Below, piece after piece: positions 6,569 to 13,366 of a DNA stretch of 15,736 nt (the stretch's first letter is position 1; each line of letters opens with the position of its first letter). The notes beneath the pieces are model-generated. The model had not been told where the DNA came from and did not search any database. It worked only from the letters and a program-made list of their open reading frames with translations. The position numbers and the translations under genes were made by a program. The stretch is from Candidatus Bathyarchaeota archaeon (GTDB lineage Archaea > Thermoproteota > CALKCG01 > B24 > JAGTQN01), in the NCBI GenBank assembly GCA_018396395.1, contig JAGTQN010000029.1, forward strand, positions 1 to 15,736, in the 5' to 3' direction.

Positions 6569-6639
6569 GAGCTTTTTTATTTTATTTCTTAAAAATAGCT
6601 TTCAATGAAAGAGTAAACATGAAAGATCAGCCCTTGGGA

Positions 6640-6650
6640 TTTAAAGTAAA
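6640..6650 (+). promoter_or_regulatory. Candidate promoter of the aminotransferase-amidohydrolase operon
   Basis: TTTAAAGTAAA is a plausible TATA box. It would start transcription near 6665-6668, giving a leader of about 80 bases that holds the GATAA repeats. The identical 11-mer lies on the minus strand upstream of the enolase-superfamily gene (10950-10940), which supports a shared promoter element. Confidence 0.35.
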
Positions 6651-6683
6651 GACCCGCAATGGAGCGGGGACTCGAAAGAATGG

Positions 6684-6698
6684 GATAAGATAAGATAA
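6684..6698. repeat. Tandem (GATAA)x3 in the operon leader
   Basis: Three perfect copies of GATAA, followed by GAT, are flanked by GGG and CCC. They lie about 50 bases before the aminotransferase start, within the predicted leader. Confidence 0.6.
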
Positions 6699-6749
6699 GA
6701 TTCCCAAAGATTTTTCTTGAGACCCTCCTAAGTTTAGAAGGGGATGAAA

Positions 6750-7973
6750 ATGGCTGAGCTAGCCCTGAAAGGTGGAAAACCCGTCGCCCCTTATGGACTT
6801 AAAATAGAGTGGCCGGTCTTGGATGAAACGGATAAATATGCGGTTTTGGAAGCCCTTGTAAGCGGTCGATGGTGCTCCCTTACCCATGGTCCAGATACGA
6901 AGAACGGGCAGTTTGAGGCTGCCTTCGCCCAATATCTCGGTGTCAAATATGGGCTCCTTGTAAATAACGGAACCAACGCCATCGCCTTGGCTTTGAAGGC
7001 CGGAGGCGTTGGCCATGGGGATGAGGTCATCGTTCCTGCCGTCACCTTCATCGCCACGGCAACGGCTGTCGTGCAGATTGGTGCCATACCAGTCTTCGCG
7101 GACATAGATCCAGAAACCTACCAAATAGATCCATCATGGATAAGAAAGCTTATAACCCCCAGGACGAAGGCTATCGTTCCAGTTCATTATGGGGGCTATC
7201 CAGCCAACATGGATGAGATAATGGAGATAGCCAAAGAGCATAACCTCGTTGTCGTAGAAGATTGTGCCGAGGCCCACGGCTCCGAGTGGCGAGGAAGGAA
7301 GGTTGGCTCTATAGGGCATCTTGGAGCCTTCAGCTTCCAGCAAGGAAAGCCCCTAACATGCGGCGAGGGAGGTTTTGTCTCGACGAACGATGAAGGGCTT
7401 TATGCGAAATGTCTTTCTTATGCGAATTTTGGAAGGCTGCCAGGAAGGCCCGTTTACGAGCATCATGTCATAGGCTACAATATGAGGATGACGGAGATCC
7501 AGGCAGCCCTCCTCCTTTCCCAATTCAGGAGGCTTCCTTACCAGACGGAGATCCGCCACATCAATGGAGAGTATCTGGCTATGGAGCTGGAGAAGATCGG
7601 AGGTGTTTCAGCCCTGAAAAGGGATCCGAGAATAACAAAGCGTGGCTACTACTTCTACTTCATCCGCTACGATGCCTCCCAGTTTAAGGGTGTCACAAGG
7701 GATCTGTTTATGCGAGCCTTGAGGGCTGAGGGAATTCCCTGTGGAACAGCCCACAACGATCCCGTATACAAGAATCCGGCCTTCTTGGAGCTAAAGTCCA
7801 TCTATGGAATTCCAGTCGATTATACAAAGGTTCAATGCCCTGTCTCAGAGCGTATCTATCGAAACGAAGTGATCGCCCTTGGAAAGGACTTTCTTATGAA
7901 ACGGGAGAACGTCGACTTAGTGCTGGAAGCCATAAGGAAGATAAAGGAAAACGTGGAAGAACTCATTGAGTGA
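6750..7973 (+). CDS. DegT/DnrJ/EryC1/StrS-family PLP aminotransferase
   Basis: The family transfers an amino group, usually from glutamate or glutamine, to a keto-sugar or keto-cyclitol using pyridoxal phosphate. Numbering from ATG 6744: the N-terminal LALKGGKPV is typical. NNGTNAIALALKAGGVGHGD (about 74-93) is the phosphate-binding region. D173 and H178 in VEDCAEAHG contact the cofactor. K202 in FSFQQGKPLTCGEGG is the Schiff-base lysine, a form close to the StrS/AHBA-synthase branch. Two starts are possible. I chose ATG 6750 because GGGG (6740-6743) then sits six bases upstream and the product begins MAELALKGG, as in relatives. The gene overlaps or abuts the next one, so the amino sugar or cyclitol it makes or uses is probably processed by the following hydrolases. 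The direction (synthesis or breakdown) is not certain. Confidence 0.9.
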   Translation: MAELALKGGKPVAPYGLKIEWPVLDETDKYAVLEALVSGRWCSLTHGPDTKNGQFEAAFAQYLGVKYGLLVNNGTNAIALALKAGGVGHGDEVIVPAVTFIATATAVVQIGAIPVFADIDPETYQIDPSWIRKLITPRTKAIVPVHYGGYPANMDEIMEIAKEHNLVVVEDCAEAHGSEWRGRKVGSIGHLGAFSFQQGKPLTCGEGGFVSTNDEGLYAKCLSYANFGRLPGRPVYEHHVIGYNMRMTEIQAALLLSQFRRLPYQTEIRHINGEYLAMELEKIGGVSALKRDPRITKRGYYFYFIRYDASQFKGVTRDLFMRALRAEGIPCGTAHNDPVYKNPAFLELKSIYGIPVDYTKVQCPVSERIYRNEVIALGKDFLMKRENVDLVLEAIRKIKENVEELIE

Positions 7974-8749
7974 GGGGGAATTTGAAGCTCTTCGACTGTA
8001 ATGCATGCTTTGGCACTTCGATGCTTCGTCCCCTCCGATACGCGGAAAGTGGCGAAGAGCTCCTAGCCGAAATGGATTATTACGGCATTGCGGAAGCCTT
8101 AGTCTACCATGCCAGGCAGAGGGACGATTCCCCGGTTGTCGGTAACGAGATCCTTATAGAAGCGATAAAGCCCCATCCTAGGCTTCATGGAGTCCTCGCC
8201 ATCCTCCCTTTACAAACTGGAGAGCTTGTAAAGGGATCCCGAGAAGAGATCCTTGAAAGGATGAAGGAGAATGGCATAAAGGCCTTTCGTGCCTTTCCTT
8301 CTGAACACAAGTATCTAATGACGAGGACTTCCCTTTCTCCCCTTTACGATCTTATGTGTGAAAGGAATATCCCGCTTTTCATATCCATAAACGAATCCAG
8401 TGGGGGGATATCTGGCTGGTATCTCATAGAAAAGATCTTAGCGGATGCGCCCGAGCTTACGCTCATAGTCACCGAGCATGGCTCTTGGGGCCAAGATCGA
8501 TTTTTCAGACCTTTGATCGAGAAATACGAGAACCTTTACCTAGATATTTCGAGGTATGAATTGGATGGAGGTCTATCGGATTTCTGCAGAAAATATGGGG
8601 CGGATAGGCTCCTCTTCGGAACGGGCTTTCCAAACTGGAATCCGGGCGGCCCGATCCTGATGTTATTACAGGCCGATATATCGAGAAGGGAGCGCCAAGC
8701 CATAGGCTCAGGAAACCTTGAAAGGATTCTTAGAAGGGCTCGCCTATGA
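7970..8749 (+). CDS. Amidohydrolase-2-like TIM-barrel protein lacking most metal ligands
   Basis: This 259-residue protein has the fold signature of COG2159 (amidohydrolase 2) TIM-barrel hydrolases: an N-terminal strand LFDCNACFG, a middle VTEHGSWG and a final LLFGTGFPNWNPGGP. The metal-binding HxH after strand 1 is N11-A-C13 here, the usual strand-5 His is absent from LFISINE, and the final Asp (GTD in relatives) is Gly219. H170 is the only clear ligand left. It may be a non-catalytic partner or a metal-independent lyase or binding protein. The annotated start is GTG 7970, overlapping the upstream TGA; TTG 7982 (giving MKLFDC) is an alternative with GAGGGGG just upstream. It ends in an ATGA overlap with the next gene, so the two are probably made in equal amounts. 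Confidence 0.8.
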   Translation: MRGNLKLFDCNACFGTSMLRPLRYAESGEELLAEMDYYGIAEALVYHARQRDDSPVVGNEILIEAIKPHPRLHGVLAILPLQTGELVKGSREEILERMKENGIKAFRAFPSEHKYLMTRTSLSPLYDLMCERNIPLFISINESSGGISGWYLIEKILADAPELTLIVTEHGSWGQDRFFRPLIEKYENLYLDISRYELDGGLSDFCRKYGADRLLFGTGFPNWNPGGPILMLLQADISRRERQAIGSGNLERILRRARL

Positions 8750-9585
8750 AGGTAGGAAGCTCTAGGAAGCCTCATCCTTCGCCCTTAGTCCAGGAATTTT
8801 TGGAGAAGGGCCGGAACGAATCATGCCCGGTTATCGATATGCATGCCCATCTAGGACCTTATCAAGGCATATACTTTCCAAATCCTTCGGCAGAAGACAT
8901 GATTCGTACGATGGATCGATGCGGCGTTAGGCTCGTCGTTTCGAGTTCCCATGCAGCCCTCATAGACACGAGGGAAAACATCAAGATGGTGGATACGGTA
9001 AGGCGATACCCAAATCGCTTCAGAGCCTACTGGGTCATAAACCCAAACTATCCTGAAAGAATCGAGGACGAGATTGAGGCTTTTTCAAAAGCCAAGGGAT
9101 TCGTAGGCTTCAAATTTTTATCCGATTATCATAGGCAGCCTTTGACTAGCCCAAGATACGCACTGGCCCTCGAATACGCGAACGAACACAAACTGCTCGT
9201 CTTGATGCATACATGGGGTGGTAGTCCCTTCGATTCGCCTTCCCATGTGGAACAGTTAGCAAGGAAGTATTCTGAGGCTACGCTTCTCATGGGACATTCG
9301 GGCTATGGAGAGTGGGAGAAGGCCATCCAATTAGCCAAGGATTACCAAAATGTTTACTTGGAACTGACGGCCGCCTATGCCGTGAACGGCGTGATTGAAT
9401 GGATGGTTAAGGAGGCAGGCTCTGAAAAGATATTGTTCGGAACGGATCTTCCCTGGTTTGACCCTCACTATGGAATAGGTTGCGTCATCTTCTCGAGGAT
9501 AGAGGATGAGGACCGCCATAATATCCTTCACATAAACGCAGAGAGGCTTCTCGCTCCCTATCTTTCTTCTAGACCTTTTCCATGA
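8746..9585 (+). CDS. Amidohydrolase-2 family metal-dependent hydrolase
   Basis: This 279-residue TIM-barrel hydrolase or decarboxylase of the COG2159 type keeps its metal centre. Seen: D31, H33 and H35 in VIDMHAHLGPY; H155 in LVLMHTWGG; H184 in LMGHSGYGEW; and D234 in LFGTDLPWFDP. The family hydrolyses amides and lactones or decarboxylates aromatic and related acids; the substrate cannot be read here. The start ATG 8746 overlaps the preceding TGA by four bases (ATGA), a sign of translational coupling. Its first 25 residues form an extra, proline- and charge-rich leader before the barrel. There is no signal peptide, so it is cytoplasmic. As third gene of the operon it probably acts on the same small molecule as the aminotransferase. 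Confidence 0.85.
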   Translation: MKVGSSRKPHPSPLVQEFLEKGRNESCPVIDMHAHLGPYQGIYFPNPSAEDMIRTMDRCGVRLVVSSSHAALIDTRENIKMVDTVRRYPNRFRAYWVINPNYPERIEDEIEAFSKAKGFVGFKFLSDYHRQPLTSPRYALALEYANEHKLLVLMHTWGGSPFDSPSHVEQLARKYSEATLLMGHSGYGEWEKAIQLAKDYQNVYLELTAAYAVNGVIEWMVKEAGSEKILFGTDLPWFDPHYGIGCVIFSRIEDEDRHNILHINAERLLAPYLSSRPFP

Positions 9586-9699
9586 ATGGAAGAGGTCGAT
9601 TTGCCACCCAATCAGAGGCTGCAGAGGGGGATGAAGGATACTAGCCTTAGCTTTGTCGCCTCTTCCCTAAAGCCTTGCATCAATAGTTAGGGAAAAAGG

Positions 9700-9719
9700 A
9701 AAAGAAAAGAAAAGAAAAG
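9700..9719 (-). terminator. (AAAAG)x4 repeat, U-rich terminator for the convergent minus gene
   Basis: Four perfect AAAAG copies lie 50-70 bases beyond the stop of the minus-strand enolase-superfamily gene. In that gene's transcript they read as CUUUU repeated four times, followed by CCUUUUU from 9699-9693. U-runs of this kind terminate archaeal RNA polymerase without a hairpin. The termination role is inferred from position and base content. Confidence 0.45.
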
Positions 9720-9772
9720 AAGGGGACATTTCCAGGCTGGGGCTCTTTTAATCACCATCGCAAGTCTCGATA

Positions 9773-10906
9773 CTAAATGGGTGCTGCCCTCTCGATGTCT
9801 AGGTACGGGAATCTCTTTAGGGCCTCCTTATCCAGCTCGACCCCTAGCCCTGGCCTATCAGGAACTTCGATGTAGCCTTTCTTTGGAAGGAGGGGATTCT
9901 TGACGATTTGCTCCTGGAATTCCGGGCAACTGTTATTCCAAGACCTATTCGATTCTAAGTAGAACTGATTGGGCGATGATGCCATTAGCTGGACATTGGC
10001 GGCTGTGTTTATGGCATTATGCCAATTGTGGGGGCATAGAAGGACTTCGTCCAAGCTTGCCATGAAGGCTATTCGGCTCGCCTCGCTTATCCCAGCCACA
10101 TCACAGTCTGGCTGGACGATTCCATAGCAACCCTTTTCGAGCCTCGTCTTGAATTCCCATCTTGTGGCCAGACCTTCGCCTCCGGATATAGGCACATCGA
10201 CAGCCTTCCTCAGCTCAGCATAGCCTTCGATATCTGATCCTGGAAGGGGCTCCTCAACCCAAGTTAAATCATAACGCTCTATGTTTCTTATGGCATTGAT
10301 GGCAACCTTCGCGCTCGGGAGTCTCATATTCCACTCCACCATAAGATCTAGGTCCTTTCCAAGACCTTCCCTGGCTGCCCTAACCTTCTCCCGATAGTCC
10401 TCGAGGGTTACCCTTAGCTTATAGCCTAGAAAGCCTTCTTCCCTGAACTTCTCGGCTTCGCGCCGAATTTCTTCAACAGTATTACCAAGCTGACCAGCAC
10501 TTGCGTATACCTTTATTCGATCTGTACGCTTTCCTCCTAGAAGCTTGTAAACAGGGACCTTCGAGGCCTTTCCTATGATGTCCCATAGGGCTTGATTTAC
10601 ACCTGCCAAGGCACAATTGACAGTCCATCCATAATAAAGCGTGGGAGTAGCGATATGAAGGGCATCGAAGGGATCCTTTCCTAAGAACATGGCTTTATGA
10701 TCCCTGAGCCAAGTCTCCATAAGCTTAGGATTCCCGTAGACGCTAGGTTCCCCTATGCCCTCGATTCCATCATCCGTCTCGATTCGGACAATCATCATAT
10801 CATTCTTAAGGACCCTTTGACCGTAGGCTCTTCCATCCCAGTTGAGCTGGTGTTCCTTAGGAACTGGATGGGAAAGAAGAATTGTTTCTAGGACCTTAAT
10901 CATCAT
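9773..10906 (-). CDS. Mandelate racemase/galactonate dehydratase-type enolase-superfamily enzyme
   Basis: Enolase-superfamily enzymes remove a proton next to a carboxylate with Mg2+ help; this subgroup mostly dehydrates sugar acids. Numbering from ATG 10912: the capping domain covers about 1-125. In the barrel, K165-x-R167 (GYKLRV) is the KxK-type base position, and E193 and N195 (MVEWN) are at the first metal position. VEEPL (220-221) and E246 (SGGEGL) are the next ligands. D269 (VQPD) and H295 (CPHNWHN) form the Asp-His base pair. Length is normal (about 379). I place the start at ATG 10906, because GGTGG (10917-10913) then has a six-base gap and none at ATG 10912. It is convergent with the aminotransferase operon and divergent from the amidohydrolase/DUF3830 group. 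A sugar-acid dehydratase is most likely; the exact substrate is unknown. Confidence 0.88.
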   Translation of the reverse strand: MMIKVLETILLSHPVPKEHQLNWDGRAYGQRVLKNDMMIVRIETDDGIEGIGEPSVYGNPKLMETWLRDHKAMFLGKDPFDALHIATPTLYYGWTVNCALAGVNQALWDIIGKASKVPVYKLLGGKRTDRIKVYASAGQLGNTVEEIRREAEKFREEGFLGYKLRVTLEDYREKVRAAREGLGKDLDLMVEWNMRLPSAKVAINAIRNIERYDLTWVEEPLPGSDIEGYAELRKAVDVPISGGEGLATRWEFKTRLEKGCYGIVQPDCDVAGISEASRIAFMASLDEVLLCPHNWHNAINTAANVQLMASSPNQFYLESNRSWNNSCPEFQEQIVKNPLLPKKGYIEVPDRPGLGVELDKEALKRFPYLDIERAAPI

Positions 10907-10939
10907 AGGCATCCACCAAGGCTATAATTAATGGGGCTT

Positions 10940-10950
10940 TTTACTTTAAA
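10940..10950 (-). promoter_or_regulatory. Candidate TATA box of the enolase-superfamily gene
   Basis: The minus strand reads TTTAAAGTAAA, identical to 6640-6650 upstream of the aminotransferase operon. Here it predicts a start near 10920, giving a leader of about 8-14 bases that contains the GGTGG ribosome binding site. Confidence 0.45.
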
Positions 10951-11108
10951 AATTTGGTAAAGGTCCTTTGGCGTCTGGAGGATTTTAGAAGAGGTTATCC
11001 GATTTTACTTCATTCCATTCAAGCCTTCAGTCGAGCCGATTCGGCGCTGATGGGAACCTAAACCTTGGCATGAGCAAACTTTTTCCTTCCCTATGGATAA
11101 AGGGGACC

Positions 11109-11192
11109 ATGGGCGCATCGATTATGGTCGAGTATGACCTTCTGATCAAGGATGGTTTGTTAATTGACCCATCCTAAGGCATCAAGGCCGAG
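11109..11192 (+). pseudogene. N-terminal end of the COG3964-type gene, cut off by an in-frame TAA
   Basis: From ATG 11109 or ATG 11124 the sequence reads in frame MVEYDLLIKDGLLIDPS, then TAA (11175-11177), then GIKAE and on into the downstream frame. Family members begin in just this way, usually with a Gln codon (CAA or CAG) where the TAA lies, so one C-to-T change explains it. The stretch encodes the first strands of the small composite beta domain and should be part of the protein. Confidence 0.75.
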
Positions 11193-12197
11193 ATGGACGT
11201 AGCCATCCTTGAAGGTAGGGTAGCCGATTTGAAGGAGGACATCGATCCATGGAAGTCTAGGCATCTCATAGATGCCAAGGGACTGATAATTGCTCCTGGT
11301 CTTATAGACCTCCATACGCATATATACTACCTTCTGGGTCACTGGTCTCGCGATACCTTGGAAGTCGATTCCACCAGCCTTTCTAAGGGAGTAACGACGG
11401 TCCTCGATGCAGGTTCCGTATACCCTGAGCATGTGGATGCCTTCAGGTATTACATAGCCAATAGGTCGAGGACTAGGGTATACGCTCTTCTGTGCATGAG
11501 GCGCCAAGGAGGATGCTATGCTGGGGCTGTAAAGGCTAACAGGGATCTAGTCGTCGGCATTAAGTGGCATCATGGTCCCCCGGAAGAAGATGCGGCAACG
11601 CTTTCGATGGCTAGGGATGCGGCCGACTGGGGGGAATGTATGCTGATGTGCGAGCCTTACGGGCTTGAGCTTAAGACGATCTTAGGTCGCCTTTACAAGG
11701 GGGACATCCTCACCCACAGCTTTCATCCCCCGCCTAGGAAGGGGCTCTTGGATGAAAACGGAAGGGTCCTTCCTGAGGTGTGGGAGGCCGTCAATCGTGG
11801 CGTTTACTTGGATCAAGGTCATGGAAGGTCAGGCTTCAGCATCGAAGTGGCCGAGAAGTGCCTGAAGCAGGGCTTATCCCCCTTTACGATAAGCACGAAC
11901 TTGCACAAAAGGTGCATAAGGGGCCCCGTGTACGATATGCCAACAACCATGTCCAAGTGGTTAGCCTTAGGTATGCCCTTGGAGGAAGTTGTAAAGCGTT
12001 CCACATGGCATCCAGCCATAGTCCTGAAGAAGGAGGATGAGATAGGAACCCTTAAGGTTGGTGCATGCGCCGATGTAGCTTGCTTTAAGCTCCTTGAGGG
12101 GGACTTCCCATTCGTAGACTCGGTTGGCGAAACTAGGAGGGGAAGATATAAGCTCGAGGCGACCCATGTTTTAAGGGCGGGGGAAGTTGTTTTCTAG
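11193..12197 (+). CDS. COG3964-type amidohydrolase/deacetylase, N-terminally truncated by a nonsense codon
   Basis: The family consists of dihydroorotase-like metallohydrolases thought to deacetylate or deaminate small amides. Seen: IDLHTH (H41, H43), IK at K124 (the carbamylated-lysine position), ILTHSFH (H175), DQGHGRSGFS, and the family run GPVYDMPTTMSKWLALGMP. Two expected residues differ: the His in the usual MVHIG segment is C153, and the Asp of STDLH is N236. The intact gene should begin at 11109 or 11124, but TAA 11175-11177 interrupts it; ATG 11193 is only the next possible start and omits about 23-28 residues. Two DUF3830 genes follow closely. It may be a recent pseudogene, a readthrough product, a reinitiating short protein, or a sequencing error. 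Confidence 0.75.
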   Translation: MDVAILEGRVADLKEDIDPWKSRHLIDAKGLIIAPGLIDLHTHIYYLLGHWSRDTLEVDSTSLSKGVTTVLDAGSVYPEHVDAFRYYIANRSRTRVYALLCMRRQGGCYAGAVKANRDLVVGIKWHHGPPEEDAATLSMARDAADWGECMLMCEPYGLELKTILGRLYKGDILTHSFHPPPRKGLLDENGRVLPEVWEAVNRGVYLDQGHGRSGFSIEVAEKCLKQGLSPFTISTNLHKRCIRGPVYDMPTTMSKWLALGMPLEEVVKRSTWHPAIVLKKEDEIGTLKVGACADVACFKLLEGDFPFVDSVGETRRGRYKLEATHVLRAGEVVF

Positions 12198-12210
12198 GGG
12201 GCGCTTCGAT

Positions 12211-12669
12211 ATGGCAAAGACCCTAGTCCTTAAATTACCAGGGGAAGGCTTCGAAGCGGATATACTCCTCCTAGAGGAGGAGGCCCCTGAGACCTGTAGG
12301 GGGATTTTAGAATCCCTTCCCATCAGAGGAAGGCTTGTCCATACGAATTATTCTGGTCAGATGGTTACGATAGAGCTTAGAGGCGACGATATGATGAAGG
12401 CTCCAAAGGAAAATCTGGTTAAGGATGTGAGACCAAGGGACGTTACATACTGGTACAGCTACTGGGACGATCCTGGCCTCATCCATGGAGTTGACGAGTA
12501 TGTGGAGATAGGGTTCGTCTATGGAAGGTTTGCTCGTCCATCCTTCGTAAGGGGAGTAAAGGCTGTGAACCTCTTTGGGATCGTTTCCTCGAATTTTGGA
12601 AGCCTCTTCAGCCTTAGTAGAAGAATAAGGATCGAGGGAGCCAAGGAGGTGATCATAGATTCGAAGTAG
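12211..12669 (+). CDS. DUF3830 (cyclophilin-like) family protein, copy 1
   Basis: This 152-residue protein belongs to DUF3830, a small beta-rich family with a cyclophilin-like fold. It is often found beside amidohydrolases and enolase-superfamily enzymes and has no proven activity that I know of. Seen: LLLEEEAPETCRGILESLP (the family's EAPxTC motif), HTNYSG, KENLVKDVRPRDVTYWY and the closing IRIEGAKEVI. I chose ATG 12211 (MAKTLVLKLPG) because GGGGG (12197-12201) lies about ten bases upstream and the N-terminus then matches the family. A TTG at 12187 would add eight residues and overlap the upstream gene. It shares its motif order with the next gene, so the two are tandem paralogues that may form a heteromer. 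Confidence 0.78.
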   Translation: MAKTLVLKLPGEGFEADILLLEEEAPETCRGILESLPIRGRLVHTNYSGQMVTIELRGDDMMKAPKENLVKDVRPRDVTYWYSYWDDPGLIHGVDEYVEIGFVYGRFARPSFVRGVKAVNLFGIVSSNFGSLFSLSRRIRIEGAKEVIIDSK

Positions 12670-12690
12670 GGGGCTGGGGAAGCCGTGGTT

Positions 12691-13140
12691 ATGGAGAGGA
12701 TAGAGCTATTGATGCTGAGGCAGAAGGTGAGGGCAGTAGCGACGCTCCTTATGGATGAGGCCCCGAAGACATGCCAAGCCATCCTAGGGATTCTCCCCGC
12801 CGATTTCAAGTTTATAACATGCGCTTGGTCCGGTGCGGAGATTCTCACATACCTTGACCCACCAAAGGTTCTGAAGATTGAGCCCGAGAACCTCGTCTGG
12901 GATGTCCTTCCAGGGGACCTGTGTTACTATTACATGGCCGGACCTGTGATGAAGGAAGGGTCCTATGTGGGCACATCTACGACAGACTATGCTGAGATCG
13001 TCATATACTATGATAGGCATGCGAAGGGCTCCGGCGGAAACCTTTTCGCCAGAATAACAGAGGGCCTCGAGGAGTTTGCCAAGGCTGCTGGAAGAATCCG
13101 ATGGGAAGGGGCAGAGACGATAAGGTTTAGAAGGTTATAG
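12691..13140 (+). CDS. DUF3830 (cyclophilin-like) family protein, copy 2
   Basis: This 149-residue DUF3830 protein starts about 20 bases after copy 1. Shared motifs are DEAPKTCQAILGILP, AWSGAEI, PENLVWDVLPGDLCYYY and the closing IRWEGAETIRF. The family's aromatic WSG is kept here, while copy 1 has YSG. The two copies are clearly diverged, with different loops in the middle, so the duplication is old or they were joined by selection. ATG 12691 gives MERIELLMLRQ; GTG 12685 is an alternative with GGGGA at better spacing. It is the last gene of this group, followed by a 226-base gap before the convergent tpiA. It is probably cytoplasmic, as no signal peptide is seen. Confidence 0.78.
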   Translation: MERIELLMLRQKVRAVATLLMDEAPKTCQAILGILPADFKFITCAWSGAEILTYLDPPKVLKIEPENLVWDVLPGDLCYYYMAGPVMKEGSYVGTSTTDYAEIVIYYDRHAKGSGGNLFARITEGLEEFAKAAGRIRWEGAETIRFRRL

Positions 13141-13210
13141 GCTTTAGAAAGGGATTTGTAGCCTTACATAGCTACGAGGGATCCGGAAGCCTCCGATCCG
13201 TTAGATTCGA

Positions 13211-13245
13211 AACGCCTCCCCATCATCGGCGGAGGGGAGGGCGTT
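13211..13245. terminator. GC-rich hairpin between convergent genes
   Basis: AACGCCTCCCC (13211-13221) pairs with GGGGAGGGCGTT (13234-13245) with one bulged base and a 12-base loop. It is the strongest stem noticed in the gap between the DUF3830 gene and tpiA. No T-run follows it directly on either strand, so it may be an RNA-stabilising or boundary structure rather than a terminator. Confidence 0.35.
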
Positions 13246-13295
13246 AAAAAGGCTTATAAAAGCGAGGGTGGATGCCTTGTCGCTTCGCTTCTATA

Positions 13296-13313
13296 CATCT
13301 TCATCTTCATCTT
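13296..13313. repeat. Tandem (CATCTT)x3 in the convergent gap
   Basis: Three perfect CATCTT copies are followed by TCC and, at 13323-13327, a TTTTT run. On the plus strand this T-rich tract could end transcription of the DUF3830 group. Confidence 0.55.
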
Positions 13314-13366
13314 TCCTAATGCCTTTTTCCCTTAATCGATCGCTTTAGCCTTCATGCCTCTATGGA

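Larger units (their letters stand above)
6194..6743. other. Long non-coding gap between topA and the aminotransferase operon
   Basis: This 550-base gap has no credible gene on either strand. In order it holds: the topA TATA-like box (6219-6226); an imperfect palindrome at 6314-6335; a 139-bp inverted-repeat element (6430-6568) with 10-bp direct repeats around it; three T-runs on the plus strand (6419-6424, 6443-6448, 6573-6578); a small GC hairpin (6653-6668); and three GATAA repeats (6684-6698). An unannotated small RNA is possible, but no C/D or H/ACA box set is convincing. Confidence 0.5.

Noticed and set aside
6651..6680. CCCGC/GCGGG hairpin followed by GACTCGAAAG, resembling the 3' end of some CRISPR repeats.
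   Set aside because: Only one copy is present, with no repeat-spacer pattern nearby.
11793..12040. Alternative plus-strand frame inside the COG3964-type gene.
   Set aside because: It overlaps a frame with clear family motifs; the peptide is a shadow of that gene.
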